This document shows positions 42,058 to 50,034 of a stretch of 64,000 nucleotides of DNA, piece by piece. Under the pieces are notes generated by a model, which saw only the letters and a list, made by a program, of their open reading frames with translations, had not been told where the DNA came from and made no database searches. A program made the translations under genes and the position numbers. The DNA lies in the NCBI GenBank assembly GCA_045546255.1, contig JAZQCK010000038.1, forward strand, positions 1 to 64,000, written 5' to 3'. Source of the stretch: RGIG5612 sp045546255 (GTDB taxonomy: Bacteria > Bacillota > Clostridia > Lachnospirales > Lachnospiraceae). Numbering within the stretch: the first letter of the stretch is position 1; the number at the start of each line of letters is the position of its first letter.

Positions 42058-42576
42058 CTAACTCTGATCTAGTATCTCTGCAAACTCCTGCAAGAAAGCC
42101 TCTTCCTCCTCGTGGAAAGCTGCCTTATCCATCCCGCTGAGTTTTTCCGCACCTATCCAGCGCAGCTGCCTTTTCGCTTTTTCTGTTTTGATCGCCAGCT
42201 GAGTGTAGTTCGGACCAATCAGCAAGAGTCTCAGTACAGTGTCCATCGGGAGGACTCCGCTGCTAATAACTCCTAAGGTGTCAAACAAAATATCATTCGC
42301 GACGGGTCCCATAACGACATCCACATTCAGCATATCCTCTAATTTTCGGTTCCGAAGAATATATCGAACCCAGTCCTCATCCTTTGAAAATGTTTGGATC
42401 GTCAATCCGTTTTCATCCAGCTCATATTGATTCAGGACGGCTTCTTCGCCTGCCCATCGCCGGGCAAAATCCGAATCCGGAGTCAGATAAAATCCCCATC
42501 CAAAATCCGCGTTTTTTCTTCCATAGTGGATGTCCGGGTTTGGTATTTCAATATTGCTGACATGATACAGCTTCAT
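42058..42576 (-). CDS. DUF3990-family protein (ADP-ribosyltransferase-like fold)
   Basis: 172 residues. KLYHVSNIEIPNPDI, GRKNADFGWGFYLTPDSDFA and WAGEEAVLNQYELDE are the DUF3990 markers. The family is grouped by fold with ADP-ribosyltransferases, where the Tyr-His start and the GFYLT segment build the NAD pocket. A modifying activity is therefore possible but not shown. An AGAAGA ribosome site precedes ATG. It heads the group with TIGR04076 and GNAT genes. Confidence 0.8.
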   Translation of the reverse strand: MKLYHVSNIEIPNPDIHYGRKNADFGWGFYLTPDSDFARRWAGEEAVLNQYELDENGLTIQTFSKDEDWVRYILRNRKLEDMLNVDVVMGPVANDILFDTLGVISSGVLPMDTVLRLLLIGPNYTQLAIKTEKAKRQLRWIGAEKLSGMDKAAFHEEEEAFLQEFAEILDQS

Positions 42577-42733
42577 ATGTCTTCTCTTTCTTCATAAAAA
42601 TATCTGCCGCAATCATAACAAAAATGAATATTGTTGACAATTTTCCAAAAAACAAATTGCTTTTAACTACAATTAAGGCTCCCTTTTTATAATCCCCTCA
42701 AAAGTTGAAACAAATGAAAGGAGTTACAAAACT

Positions 42734-42937
42734 ATGACAGGAAATACATTATGTCTTCAGAATATGAATGAATATAGAACTGGTGTCTTCACCGAAAGAA
42801 AAAGCAAAAGCAAGGCGAAGATTGCAAGCAAAAACAAGGACTCTCGCAAGCAAAGATATTTCTGCCTTCCAGGCCAAGACGAAACGACATTAACAGAACT
42901 GCTGCTGATCACGCAGTACCGATTCTTTAGAGGTTAA
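42734..42937 (+). CDS. Possible small basic protein
   Basis: 67 residues, Lys/Arg-rich (RKSKSKAKIASKNKDSRKQR), no hydrophobic segment, with C-terminal TTLTELLLITQYRFF. GAAAGGAG stands 10 bases before ATG and a TATAAT (42687) lies upstream. A terminator follows at 42971. No family is recognised, and the low-complexity composition leaves room for a spurious ORF. Confidence 0.4.
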   Translation: MTGNTLCLQNMNEYRTGVFTERKSKSKAKIASKNKDSRKQRYFCLPGQDETTLTELLLITQYRFFRG

Positions 42938-42970
42938 TATATCATTTTCATTTCTCTCCCTTTCCAAAAC

Positions 42971-42996
42971 AAAACTCTGCACTATTGCAGAGTTTT
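42971..42996. terminator. Bidirectional terminator before element copy 2
   Basis: AAAACTCTGC (42971-42980) pairs with GCAGAGTTTT (42987-42996). T-rich sequence follows in both directions. A hairpin with a different stem (GCCCCGC/GCGGGGC, 53346-53363) stands at the same place before copy 4, flanked by the same CATTTCTCTCCCTTT sequence, so it is part of the repeat family. Confidence 0.8.
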
Positions 42997-43236
42997 GTTT
43001 GTATATTTCACTTTTTTGGTAGTATACACAGTTCTTTTATGTATACGTTTGTCGAATATATTACCGGATGTTACCATGATTTTTGGTGCTACCTTAGAAC
43101 GGTAGGCGGTTAGCCCTACGTTGTACGCTATTACACTAAGCCTCAACTTTGTTTCGGCAAGTGTAATATGTGTCCCTACGGAGGGACTGTGACCCTTCGA
43201 TCAGATAGAGAAATCTTGAGAAAGGAGGGCTGCGAT

Positions 43237-43353
43237 ATGACAGTGATTGATATTCTGACTATTATCACGTTTGTCGTTGATATTTTTGCTGCAGGATTCG
43301 CTGTCGGCAGATATATTGAAAAACACAGAAATGACCGCCACTCGATAAAGTAA
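43237..43353 (+). CDS. 38-residue membrane peptide, putative type I toxin
   Basis: MTVIDILTIITFVVDIF begins a single hydrophobic helix, continued by AAGFAVGRYIEKHRNDRH and a short basic tail. AAAGGAGG lies 8 bases before ATG. It resembles the holin-like toxin family of Firmicutes in size, MTVxD/E start and basic tail. The last codons lie inside the terminator hairpin, a common economy in such genes. The -10 region of its promoter (TTACCA after TTTGTC-N17) is weaker than in copy 1. Confidence 0.65.
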   Translation: MTVIDILTIITFVVDIFAAGFAVGRYIEKHRNDRHSIK

Positions 43354-43425
43354 GGCGGTCATTCTGATCACTTTCTAATTCGGGCTAACCGTCTATCGGT
43401 AGCACCTTTTTTATTTTCTAAAAGT

Positions 43426-43454
43426 ATAATAAAGTGACAGAGACAGAAAGTCAA
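43426..43454 (-). promoter_or_regulatory. Antisense (antitoxin RNA) promoter, copy 2
   Basis: On the minus strand TTGACT (43454..43449) and TATTAT (43431..43426) are separated by 17 bases, identical in boxes and spacing to copies 1 and 3. Confidence 0.7.
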
Positions 43455-43466
43455 GCTACCCACTCG

Positions 43467-44600
43467 TCAGTACCGATTATGCACTTTCTCGGCAAAGCAC
43501 ATCAGGTCTTTGATCTGCACAACAGTGCCGTCGTCTAAGATGGCCTTGCCGTTCATCCTGCCAAACACCTGATGCTGGTCAGAAACCAGAACTTTAAAAT
43601 CTAGCTTTGCAGCGCGGTCTAATACCGGTGTGAACTCCGTCTCGAAGCGACCGTCCGAAGAGGTGAACGTCCATGGATCCATATAGCCACTCTCCGGAAT
43701 ATGGAACGTGATGTCATCGAGCTTATGCACCACGCCGTTATAAAAAAGTACATTCTCTGTCGCAGCCTTCGTGTTGCCAAAGCCGTATCCAATGTTGAAA
43801 CCAAAAGCATTGCCGTTGATGTCCTGGTTGCCGGATCCCCAGTACCAGGTGTTATCATAGGTCCAAACGCCGCGTCCCCAATCCAGCGTCCCAAAGTCCG
43901 TCTGCGGATCAAACTCATACCGCACACCGTCATACTCCATATAGCCGGACGCACGCATGCAGTTAATTTTCTGATTATAATAAAAGGCGTGCTTCTTGTC
44001 CCACGGCGTCGCGATCACCATGGAGTCCATCGTCGGCTGCTCCAAAACAATGTCGCAATCGAAGGCCTTGCCCTCATAAAAACGTTCAAAGTGGCAGGTG
44101 ATGTGGCGCGTCCCCTCTTCAACAGCAAAGCACATCTGCAGCCGCTTGTCTTTATACTCGGTAACACCGGCCGAAGAATCGGATGGCAACTTCAGCTTTC
44201 CCATTGGAAAAGCATTCAGCACCGTCTCCGTATGCTCCCATGGCTTCCCGGCAGACTTTGTTTCATCAGCATTCTGCGATTGCCCGGCAGACTTTGCTTC
44301 ATCAGCATTCTGCGATTGCCCAGCAGACTTTGCTTCCCCATCTGTCCCATTTGCACCATCAAAGCACAGGAGCGACACTGACTGCAGCCCGATATAGCCG
44401 TCGTCGGAAATCGTAAACGCCCCGGCGAACTTTTCATTCAGAACAAGATAGTAATCCCATTCCTTAATCCGCATCTTTGGCGCCTTGATTTGCGCCCGGT
44501 CATATTGCTGCACCAAGGAGCGCGACCATCCGGGCTCCCGAAGCTCGCCCTCGCTATTCAGCAGCGGCTGCCTATTCACAACTTCATGATTCCTTGCCAT
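43467..44600 (-). CDS. DUF2804-family protein
   Basis: 377 residues. QPLLNSEGELREPGWSRSLV and RIKEWDYYLVLNEKFAGAF start the DUF2804 domain; DWGRGVWTYDNTWYWGSGNQ is its most recognisable block. The fold is related to hydroxyneurosporene synthase-like beta-barrels, but the function is unknown. Residues about 85-120 are an insertion of about 2.5 copies of a 12-residue repeat (KSAGQSQNADEA). AGGAGCGACGG before ATG 44600 sets the start; an in-frame extension to 44741 crosses the tandem repeat region. Confidence 0.82.
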   Translation of the reverse strand: MARNHEVVNRQPLLNSEGELREPGWSRSLVQQYDRAQIKAPKMRIKEWDYYLVLNEKFAGAFTISDDGYIGLQSVSLLCFDGANGTDGEAKSAGQSQNADEAKSAGQSQNADETKSAGKPWEHTETVLNAFPMGKLKLPSDSSAGVTEYKDKRLQMCFAVEEGTRHITCHFERFYEGKAFDCDIVLEQPTMDSMVIATPWDKKHAFYYNQKINCMRASGYMEYDGVRYEFDPQTDFGTLDWGRGVWTYDNTWYWGSGNQDINGNAFGFNIGYGFGNTKAATENVLFYNGVVHKLDDITFHIPESGYMDPWTFTSSDGRFETEFTPVLDRAAKLDFKVLVSDQHQVFGRMNGKAILDDGTVVQIKDLMCFAEKVHNRY

Positions 44601-44615
44601 CCGTCGCTCCTTTCT

Positions 44616-44991
44616 GCACGTTTTCATGCATTTCATACTCTCCGATGCACGTTTTTGGCGATTGTGCCTCCTCCGCTTTTTGTTTAAAGCTAGAGTCCTC
44701 AACCCCTTAGCAGTCACAACCGCGATTTTCGTGCATTTCACTTACCCAGATGCACGTTTTTGGCGGTTGTGACTCCTCCGCTTTTTGTTTAAAGCTAAAG
44801 CCCCCGAGACCCCAACAGGCACAACCGCGATTTTCGTGCATTTCACTTACCCAGATGCACGTTTTTGGCGGTTGTGACTCCTCCGCTTTTTGTTTAAAGC
44901 TGGAGCCCTCGGGACCCCAACAGGCACAACCGCGATTTTCGTGCATTTCATACTCCCAGATGCACGTTTTTGGCGGTTGTGACTCCTTCAC
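44616..44991. repeat. 105-bp tandem hairpin repeat (about 3.5 units)
   Basis: The segment CGCGATTTTCGTGCATTT begins at 44721, 44826 and 44931, exactly 105 bp apart, with a diverged unit before it from about 44616. Each unit can fold into a large hairpin, because ACAACCGC and CGTGCAT are repeated in inverted order. The remainder of the unit is CTCCGCTTTTTGTTTAAAGC. It fills the gap between the DUF2804 and CPBP genes. Confidence 0.9.
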
Positions 44992-45057
44992 GACGATACA
45001 GATATAACGCCCGAGGAGTTCCGCTCATCTCACGTTTCAAAGCAAATAAGAAACTTA

Positions 45058-46047
45058 CTATTTTCCAGCGCCCGCTTCTGCCACAACCGGCTGGTAAGCC
45101 GCCCACAGGTCCCTCTTCTCCCGCTTTTTGCGGTTGATGAGGATCAGGACCACGCAGCCGATCGCCAAAAGGATGGAGGCGCCAATGCTTCCTTCCACGC
45201 CAAAGTCAACATTATAGAAGAACCCGTCCCGCGCGGAGGCTGCCTCCAGGCGGAAGACGGAGTATTGCGAAACGATGCCGCTATTCGGCAGCCCGAAAAT
45301 AATGTTCTGGGTGAAGTTCCATGCAGCGTGGAAAAAGACCGCCATCCAAAAGGCATCATAGTAATAGATAAAAAGTGACAGAAAGATGCCGACGAGCAGG
45401 ATCTGGAGAACCGAAAAAACAGTGATTCCCGGATTCATCAGATGCATAGCTGCAAAGACGATGGCATTTCCAACGATAGCAACGACGGAGTGCACGTAGC
45501 GGCGCCGTAATTTTTGATAAAGATACCAACGCATCCCCAGCTCTTCCGCGCCAGACTGGATCGACACCGCCAAAAGGAATGCGAAGAAAATCCCCGGCCG
45601 GAACTCATTAAAGGAAAGATGGATATCGCCCGAAAGACATGAGATCAAAATGCAGAGTCCGTTGAAGCCGAAGCCAAGCAGGAAGCCGATCACGGCGGTC
45701 AAAATAGTTTTGCCGCCTGTGCGTTTTCCAAGGCAGCGCATCATCGGGCGGTTCCGTCTGAAGATCAAGACGACCGCTATTAAAACGATCCAGATTCCAA
45801 TGAAAACCAGATAGTCGGACAGGAAGCTGCTGACCTTCGTCCCGAGCAGCGCGCCCGGATTCGAAAGGAGCGCACCGAATCCATTGTCAAGACGGTTCGT
45901 CACTTTCTCAAGCGGAACAAAATGTAAGATCAACATGCCAACAGCGGATCCAAGGGTGATCAACGCAAAAGAGATGATGGCTGCGAGCAGATAAAAGTCC
46001 GACCATCTGCCGCTTCGTCTAATACAGCGCCAATATAGTTTTTTCAT
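45058..46047 (-). CDS. CPBP-family intramembrane metalloprotease
   Basis: 329 residues with about eight membrane segments. SGAEELGMRWYLYQKL is the EExxxR motif; FAAMHLMNPG and VFFHAAWNFTQN are the two His motifs of the CAAX/CPBP (Rce1-like) family. In Firmicutes such proteins process peptides or give bacteriocin immunity; the partner is unknown here. Its start lies 52 bases downstream of the NADAR gene stop on the same strand. Confidence 0.87.
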   Translation of the reverse strand: MKKLYWRCIRRSGRWSDFYLLAAIISFALITLGSAVGMLILHFVPLEKVTNRLDNGFGALLSNPGALLGTKVSSFLSDYLVFIGIWIVLIAVVLIFRRNRPMMRCLGKRTGGKTILTAVIGFLLGFGFNGLCILISCLSGDIHLSFNEFRPGIFFAFLLAVSIQSGAEELGMRWYLYQKLRRRYVHSVVAIVGNAIVFAAMHLMNPGITVFSVLQILLVGIFLSLFIYYYDAFWMAVFFHAAWNFTQNIIFGLPNSGIVSQYSVFRLEAASARDGFFYNVDFGVEGSIGASILLAIGCVVLILINRKKREKRDLWAAYQPVVAEAGAGK

Positions 46048-46099
46048 TTAAACCTCACGCCCCTTCCAGCCCTACACTTAGACATACGCAGAAACGATT

Positions 46100-46894
46100 T
46101 CATCCCTTTAGCTCCTTTCGGATCTGCATCAGAGCTTTCCCCAAAATGCTCTGGCCGGTCCACTTCTCCGGCTGCCTTGCCTCCGGGTCGTCCGCCGCAA
46201 AGCCAATGCCATAGATATTATCAAAGCGGCTCGCCTCTGCGAGGATCGCATTGCCCGTCGCAAGCAAGCGTTCCTTCAAATCCTCATTCTGTGAAAACTT
46301 GGCATAGTTTCCATCATAAATAATCTTAGCTTTGCACTCATCCCACTTTGCTGAATCAAAGCCACGGATCTCACGGCCGAGTTTCTTGATAACAGCAGGG
46401 TCTGTCTCCTGCATGATCTTCCCGTAATATTCGAAGTCGCCCATCGCGAGCGCCTTTTTCGCCATCATGTACTGCTCGCAGTTGGCGTACACAACACCAT
46501 CCACATTCATTGGCGCTTGATACCACTGACTTAAGAACCCGTTCTCTTCCTCCGGCATCCAGAAGAAGACGAAATCCTGCTGACCAGCGGAAGCCCCGGC
46601 TGAGTCGGAAGAACTAGCCGCACCAGCCTCTTCGCCAGCCCCCATCGATCCAAGAAACTCAAACAGCTCCTCAAAAATATCATGGTCCTCTTCCGAAATC
46701 TCATCGACATTGATCTTGAAGAAATCCAATTCCTTCTCGCCAAGAAAATGGATCATCTGATTGACCAGCATGCGGTGCTCAAAGTCCGGATAGTTTTTCC
46801 GGATATACCGAAGGATAATAAATGCTTCTTCCTGGTGCTGGCCGGAAGACTGCAATTCGCTTGCCCGTTTAAATAACTCTAATGCTCGTCCCAT
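46100..46894 (-). CDS. NADAR-domain protein with helical N-terminal extension
   Basis: 264 residues. The C-terminal part (about 108-264) is a NADAR (YbiA-like) domain: FVFFWMPEEENGFLSQWYQA, NCEQYMMAKKALAMGD, REIRGFDSAKWDECKAKII, ATGNAILAEAS and LMQIRKEL. NADAR proteins cleave N-glycosidic bonds and some remove ADP-ribose from guanine bases. An unrelated helical region (1-85) and an Ala/Gly/Ser linker (90-107) precede it. AGAGG lies before ATG. Other ADP-ribose-linked genes in the window are DUF3990 and the macro protein. Confidence 0.85.
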   Translation of the reverse strand: MGRALELFKRASELQSSGQHQEEAFIILRYIRKNYPDFEHRMLVNQMIHFLGEKELDFFKINVDEISEEDHDIFEELFEFLGSMGAGEEAGAASSSDSAGASAGQQDFVFFWMPEEENGFLSQWYQAPMNVDGVVYANCEQYMMAKKALAMGDFEYYGKIMQETDPAVIKKLGREIRGFDSAKWDECKAKIIYDGNYAKFSQNEDLKERLLATGNAILAEASRFDNIYGIGFAADDPEARQPEKWTGQSILGKALMQIRKELKG

Positions 46895-46982
46895 ACGAAA
46901 CCTCTTCTTTTTATTTGCGAAACGAAAGACCCTTCACGGAGCCCGTCGCTTTATGGCCTCGTCTCACAGTACATTTTCTATA

Positions 46983-47732
46983 TTATACATCCTCTCTCCA
47001 AAGCATGAAACGTTCTTTGTTTTTTTCGTCCTCGACAAACAACACACCATTACAATCCAGAAAATACAAAAACATCGTGGCGGCGATGCGTTTATTGCCA
47101 TCATAAAAGCTGTGATTTTTTGTCACGAAATACAGCAGATTGGCAGCTTTCTCTTCTAATGAAGGATATACATCCTGCCCACCAATAGTCTGATAAATGT
47201 TCCCAATACTGCCTTTAAAAGAATCATCCTTTTCTCTTCCAAACAAATCTGACTCAGCGCCAAAACGCATACTTTCGATGACTTTTCTGCATTCCTCATA
47301 TGTGAGTACGTGGGTTGCAGCATTCCCCTTTGGCCGCTTCATATTTTGATGGTCATATGCGTCCAAAAGATTTAATGCTTCACCATATCTTTCGATTACC
47401 GTCAGAACCTGTTTTGCGTCCAGAGAAGTTTCGGTTCTTTTCATGAGCTTCAACATCTGTCCCAAATCTGCAAGACGTTTTTGATTTACAGAATACCCTT
47501 CTAAAATGTATTGTTTCAGGACAGAATTTGCCCACTTACGAAATTCAACCCCACGTTTGGATTTTACTCGGTTGCCCACAGATATAATCATGTCGAGATT
47601 ATAGTATTCCGTCATATGGGTCTGGGATTTCCCTTCAATTGCACCATGCTGAGTGGTAGTCGCAAATTTTGCGACCACCTCTTGATCATCCAATTTTTCC
47701 CGCAGCGCATTATTAATATGCTTCCCACGGTT
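46983..47732 (-). pseudogene. RhuM-type protein with C-terminal Fic/Doc domain, 5'-truncated
   Basis: From an ATG at 47693 the frame reads VAKFATTTQHGAIEGKSQTH, EYYNLDMIISVGNRVKSKRG and FRKWANSVLKQYI, the RhuM core. A Fic/Doc domain with HSFYDGNKRIAA follows. Upstream of the ATG the frame stays coding-like (GKHINNALREKLDDQEVV), where intact homologues continue for about 50 residues, but a TAG at 47735-47733 ends it. There is no ribosome site. The Fic motif itself is intact, so a shortened product cannot be excluded. Confidence 0.7.
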
Positions 47733-47821
47733 CTATTCGATGCAATGATTGCTATAATCGAAAAATGCGAGTAAACTGTTTGTTATTCGTTTGGATGTAT
47801 CGAAGGAATATAAAGGAAGTT

Positions 47822-48679
47822 ATGTCAAACCAGATTAAAGGAATCTTATGCATATTGTCGGCGGCCTTTTTCTTTTCGCTGATGGCAGTGTTTATTCGGC
47901 TTGCGGGGGACCTCCCCACAATGCAGAAGGCGCTGTTTCGGAACGCGGTGGCGCTGATCGTTTCAATCGTACTCCTGCTCCGCTCCAAAGAAAAGATCGT
48001 CATTAATAAAACCAATTTGCGCGATCTCTTTGCAAGAGCCGCGTTTGGAACCGTCGGGCTCATTTGTAATTTTTATGCCATCGACCATATGAATATTTCC
48101 GACGCCAACATGCTCAACAAGCTGTCGCCGTTCTTCGCGATCCTGATGAGCATTTTCATCCTGAAAGAGAAAGCAAAGAAGCTGGACTGGATCGTCGTCG
48201 CGATTGCTTTCATCGGAGCCATGTTCGTGGTAAAACCCGGCTTTTCGATGGCGGCGGTTCCCGGAATCATCGGTTTTATCGGAGGCTTTGGCGCAGGCGT
48301 CGCCTATACATTTGTTAGGAAAATGGGAAAGAACGGCGTCAAAGGTCCGCTCATCGTGTTCTTCTTTTCCGCTTTCTCAACACTCGTCTGTCTGCCGTTT
48401 GCAATTATTCAGTACCAGCCGATGAGCGGAACGCAGTTCCTGTTCCTTCTGCTTACAGGCATTGCAGCAACCGGCGGCCAGCTTTCGATCACGGCAGCAT
48501 ACACCTTTGCCCCTGCCAAAGATATTTCGGTCTACGATTACACGCAGGTCATCTTTGCTGCAATCTTTGGATTCTTTATCTTCGCTCAGCAGCCGGACCT
48601 CTTAAGCGTCATAGGATACGTATTGATCATCGGCGTGGCTGTATTTAAGTTTTTGTATGAAAAGAAAAAAGCTGCGTGA
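47822..48679 (+). CDS. DMT-superfamily (EamA) transporter
   Basis: 285 residues with ten membrane segments in two EamA repeats (IKGILCILSAAFFFSLMAVF, and YTFVRKMGKNG opening the second). Such proteins export or import small metabolites; no substrate is apparent. AAAGGAA precedes ATG 47822; the earlier in-frame start at 47765 has no ribosome site. A terminator lies at 48704. It diverges from the RhuM-Fic remnant. Confidence 0.87.
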   Translation: MSNQIKGILCILSAAFFFSLMAVFIRLAGDLPTMQKALFRNAVALIVSIVLLLRSKEKIVINKTNLRDLFARAAFGTVGLICNFYAIDHMNISDANMLNKLSPFFAILMSIFILKEKAKKLDWIVVAIAFIGAMFVVKPGFSMAAVPGIIGFIGGFGAGVAYTFVRKMGKNGVKGPLIVFFFSAFSTLVCLPFAIIQYQPMSGTQFLFLLLTGIAATGGQLSITAAYTFAPAKDISVYDYTQVIFAAIFGFFIFAQQPDLLSVIGYVLIIGVAVFKFLYEKKKAA

Positions 48680-48703
48680 GTAGCGGGGATATATAAGGAG
48701 ATA

Positions 48704-48736
48704 AAAAGTGCACGTGGTGACATGGCGCACTTTTTT
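48704..48736 (+). terminator. Terminator of the DMT gene
   Basis: AAAAGTGC (48704-48711) pairs with GCACTTTT (48727-48734) and continues into T's. Confidence 0.7.
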
Positions 48737-48880
48737 AGTGGGTGATTTAATGGACAGTATCTATGTTAGAATGTGGACAAATAGAAAAAAGAAGTTGTTT
48801 TGTTCATTGTTTTAACTCCTTTTTACCTCATTTTTAAATCCTTTCAAGTGCTTGTTGTTTTATCATTTTAAAATCCTTTC

Positions 48881-48907
48881 GCAAAAACAGCGCCGCAAGG
48901 GCGCTGT
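48881..48907 (-). terminator. Terminator of the zinc-ribbon gene
   Basis: On the minus strand ACAGCGCC (48907..48900) pairs with GGCGCTGT (48894..48887), followed by TTTTTGC. The 48738-48880 gap shows no gene. Confidence 0.75.
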
Positions 48908-48936
48908 TTCTGTATAAAGAAATATCTCTCACTTTT

Positions 48937-49185
48937 TTATTTTTTCTTCACCCAACTATGCCCGCAGTTCTGGCAGACGCAGATGGTTTTCTGGACGTTG
49001 ACGGTTTTCTTGCCGCCCCGGAGAGCGCGCCACAAAAGATACCAAAGTCCAAAGCAAATAAACCAAAGGATCCTCCACCACCAACCGATGAAGATCCACC
49101 ACAACACTCCGTGCTGTGGCTTCTGGTACACTTCGTTGATGACATTCACATTCACATAATTGCTTCCGCATTTTGGACAGACCAT
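48937..49185 (-). CDS. Membrane zinc-ribbon protein
   Basis: 82 residues. CPKCGSN at the N-terminus and CVCQNCGHSW at the C-terminus make a split zinc ribbon. Between them is a Trp-rich membrane segment (WWIFIGWWWRILWFICFGLW). This layout is common in Firmicutes small proteins of unknown role. AAGGAGGG precedes ATG. A terminator follows. Confidence 0.82.
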   Translation of the reverse strand: MVCPKCGSNYVNVNVINEVYQKPQHGVLWWIFIGWWWRILWFICFGLWYLLWRALRGGKKTVNVQKTICVCQNCGHSWVKKK

Positions 49186-49264
49186 TTTTATCCCTCCTTA
49201 GCAGCCTGTTGCTCCTGCCAATATAACAATTTCATTATATCAATTCTCATATAGAATTTACATA

Positions 49265-49420
49265 TCATTTCCACCCGGTGCCTTCCTTCTCCCAATAGTC
49301 TTCCGGCAATTGCTTGAAGGCGCCGAAGACGATCAACTGCTCAAATAAAAATTTGTCCTCCGCCTTCGAACTCCGAACATCCTCCGCCATTTCTTCCGCC
49401 ATTAATTCCTCATCGCGCAT
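49265..49420 (-). CDS. Small acidic protein (51 residues)
   Basis: The peptide starts MRDEELMAEEMAEDVRSSKA and ends EDYWEKEGTGWK. AGGAGG stands 7 bases before ATG, and the codon use is like neighbouring genes. It lies between the terminator at 49475 and the zinc-ribbon gene. Helical and charged, with no Cys or membrane segment. I know no family. Confidence 0.65.
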   Translation of the reverse strand: MRDEELMAEEMAEDVRSSKAEDKFLFEQLIVFGAFKQLPEDYWEKEGTGWK

Positions 49421-49474
49421 AATTGCATCCTCCTGCAAAGTATGATTGTTTCAGATGCTCTCATGGTACAAAAA

Positions 49475-49503
49475 AACCTGTCCGATATAGAGGACAGGTT
49501 TTT
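49475..49503. terminator. Bidirectional terminator
   Basis: AACCTGTCC (49475-49483) pairs with GGACAGGTT (49492-49500), flanked by A-run and T-run. It ends the RidA gene (minus strand). Confidence 0.85.
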
Positions 49504-49544
49504 ATCGTCTCTATGCTTCTTCAGCGAACTTCAAGGCTTCCTCC

Positions 49545-49949
49545 CTAGTTGATCACTGCAATCACGCTGACTTCGACCAGCGCACCATACTTCATACCTG
49601 CCAGGCTCGCAACCCCGATCAGGCTGTCCGCCGGATTGTCCAATCCTTCAAACAAAGCAGTTGCCGCGCCGCTTGCAAGAAAATCGTCCATGTGATCTGA
49701 AAGCACATAAGTCGTTGTCATCGCAACATTCTTAGGACCTGCGCCGACTGCTTTCAGTTCAGTCTCAATATTCTTCACGATCTGCTTTATCTGCTCCAGG
49801 ATATCTCCTTCCCCAACAATCCTGCCGTCATCCCCGTTGGCGCTGACACCGGAAAGAAAGATCATCTCCTGCGGCGACGAAACTTTGATCACGTTGGTAT
49901 AAGGTCCTGCCGGCTTTACATAGCCGTCCGGATTAATTTTCTGTTTCAT
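49545..49949 (-). CDS. RidA-family protein
   Basis: 134-residue trimeric enamine/imine deaminase-like protein. GPYTNVIKV, IFLSGVSANGDDGRIVGEGD, and VAMTTTYVLSDHMDDFLA are family landmarks, and the C-terminal VEVSVIAVIN closes the barrel. The usual Arg of the RidA active site (x-R-x-x-V) is not obvious in this version, so it may belong to a subgroup with another role. AGGAG before ATG 49949 sets the start. Confidence 0.82.
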   Translation of the reverse strand: MKQKINPDGYVKPAGPYTNVIKVSSPQEMIFLSGVSANGDDGRIVGEGDILEQIKQIVKNIETELKAVGAGPKNVAMTTTYVLSDHMDDFLASGAATALFEGLDNPADSLIGVASLAGMKYGALVEVSVIAVIN

Positions 49950-49965
49950 AGCTACTCCTCTCAAT

Positions 49966-50031
49966 GGTGACAAGGGGACGGTTCTTTTGTCACCACCTGC
50001 TTTTAGGAGACAGAGAACCGTCCCCTGTCTC
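49966..50031. repeat. REP-like element A (two palindromes)
   Basis: GGTGACAAGGGGACGGTTCT opens a palindrome that ends TTTTGTCACC (49966-49994). A second palindrome follows, GGAGACAGAGAACCG to GTCCCCTGTCTC (50006-50031). The ACGGTTCT/AGAACCGT cores are inverted relative to each other. Related copies stand at 50880, 52074 and 54426. Confidence 0.85.
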
Positions 50032-50034
50032 TTT

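Larger units (their letters stand above)
43017..43454. repeat. Type I toxin-antitoxin-like element, copy 2
   Basis: 438 bp. Two GTATAC hexamers lie upstream. The leader starts GGTGCTACC (43085-43093). A 37-residue-class peptide gene and a terminator hairpin follow, then GGGCTAACCG (43382-43391) and GGTAGCACC (43398-43406), and the inward minus-strand promoter. An extra hairpin (ATTACACT 43130-43137, AGTGTAAT 43160-43167) is inserted in the leader relative to copy 1. It sits 12 bases past the stop of the DUF2804 gene. Confidence 0.7.

Noticed and set aside
44707..44991. 94-residue repeat ORF on the minus strand (and an 85-residue one on the plus strand) through the 105-bp array
   Set aside because: Openness follows from a unit length divisible by three, the only start is a GTG without a ribosome site, and the hairpin symmetry explains the similarity of the two strands. 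Annotated as a repeat instead.
44616..44991. CRISPR-like array
   Set aside because: Units of 105 bp repeat in full with no unique spacers, only 3.5 copies, and no cas genes in the window.
42058..47693. A single defence island made of DUF3990, TIGR04076, GNAT, NADAR and RhuM-Fic genes
   Set aside because: The genes are separated by the DUF2804 gene, repeats and a protease gene, with no shared operon, and the Fic gene is broken. Only a loose association is reported.
49966..50031. Treating the REP-like palindromes as ordinary terminators
   Set aside because: The same core sequence recurs at four places, including inside a gene and far from gene ends, and only one copy has a useful T-tract.
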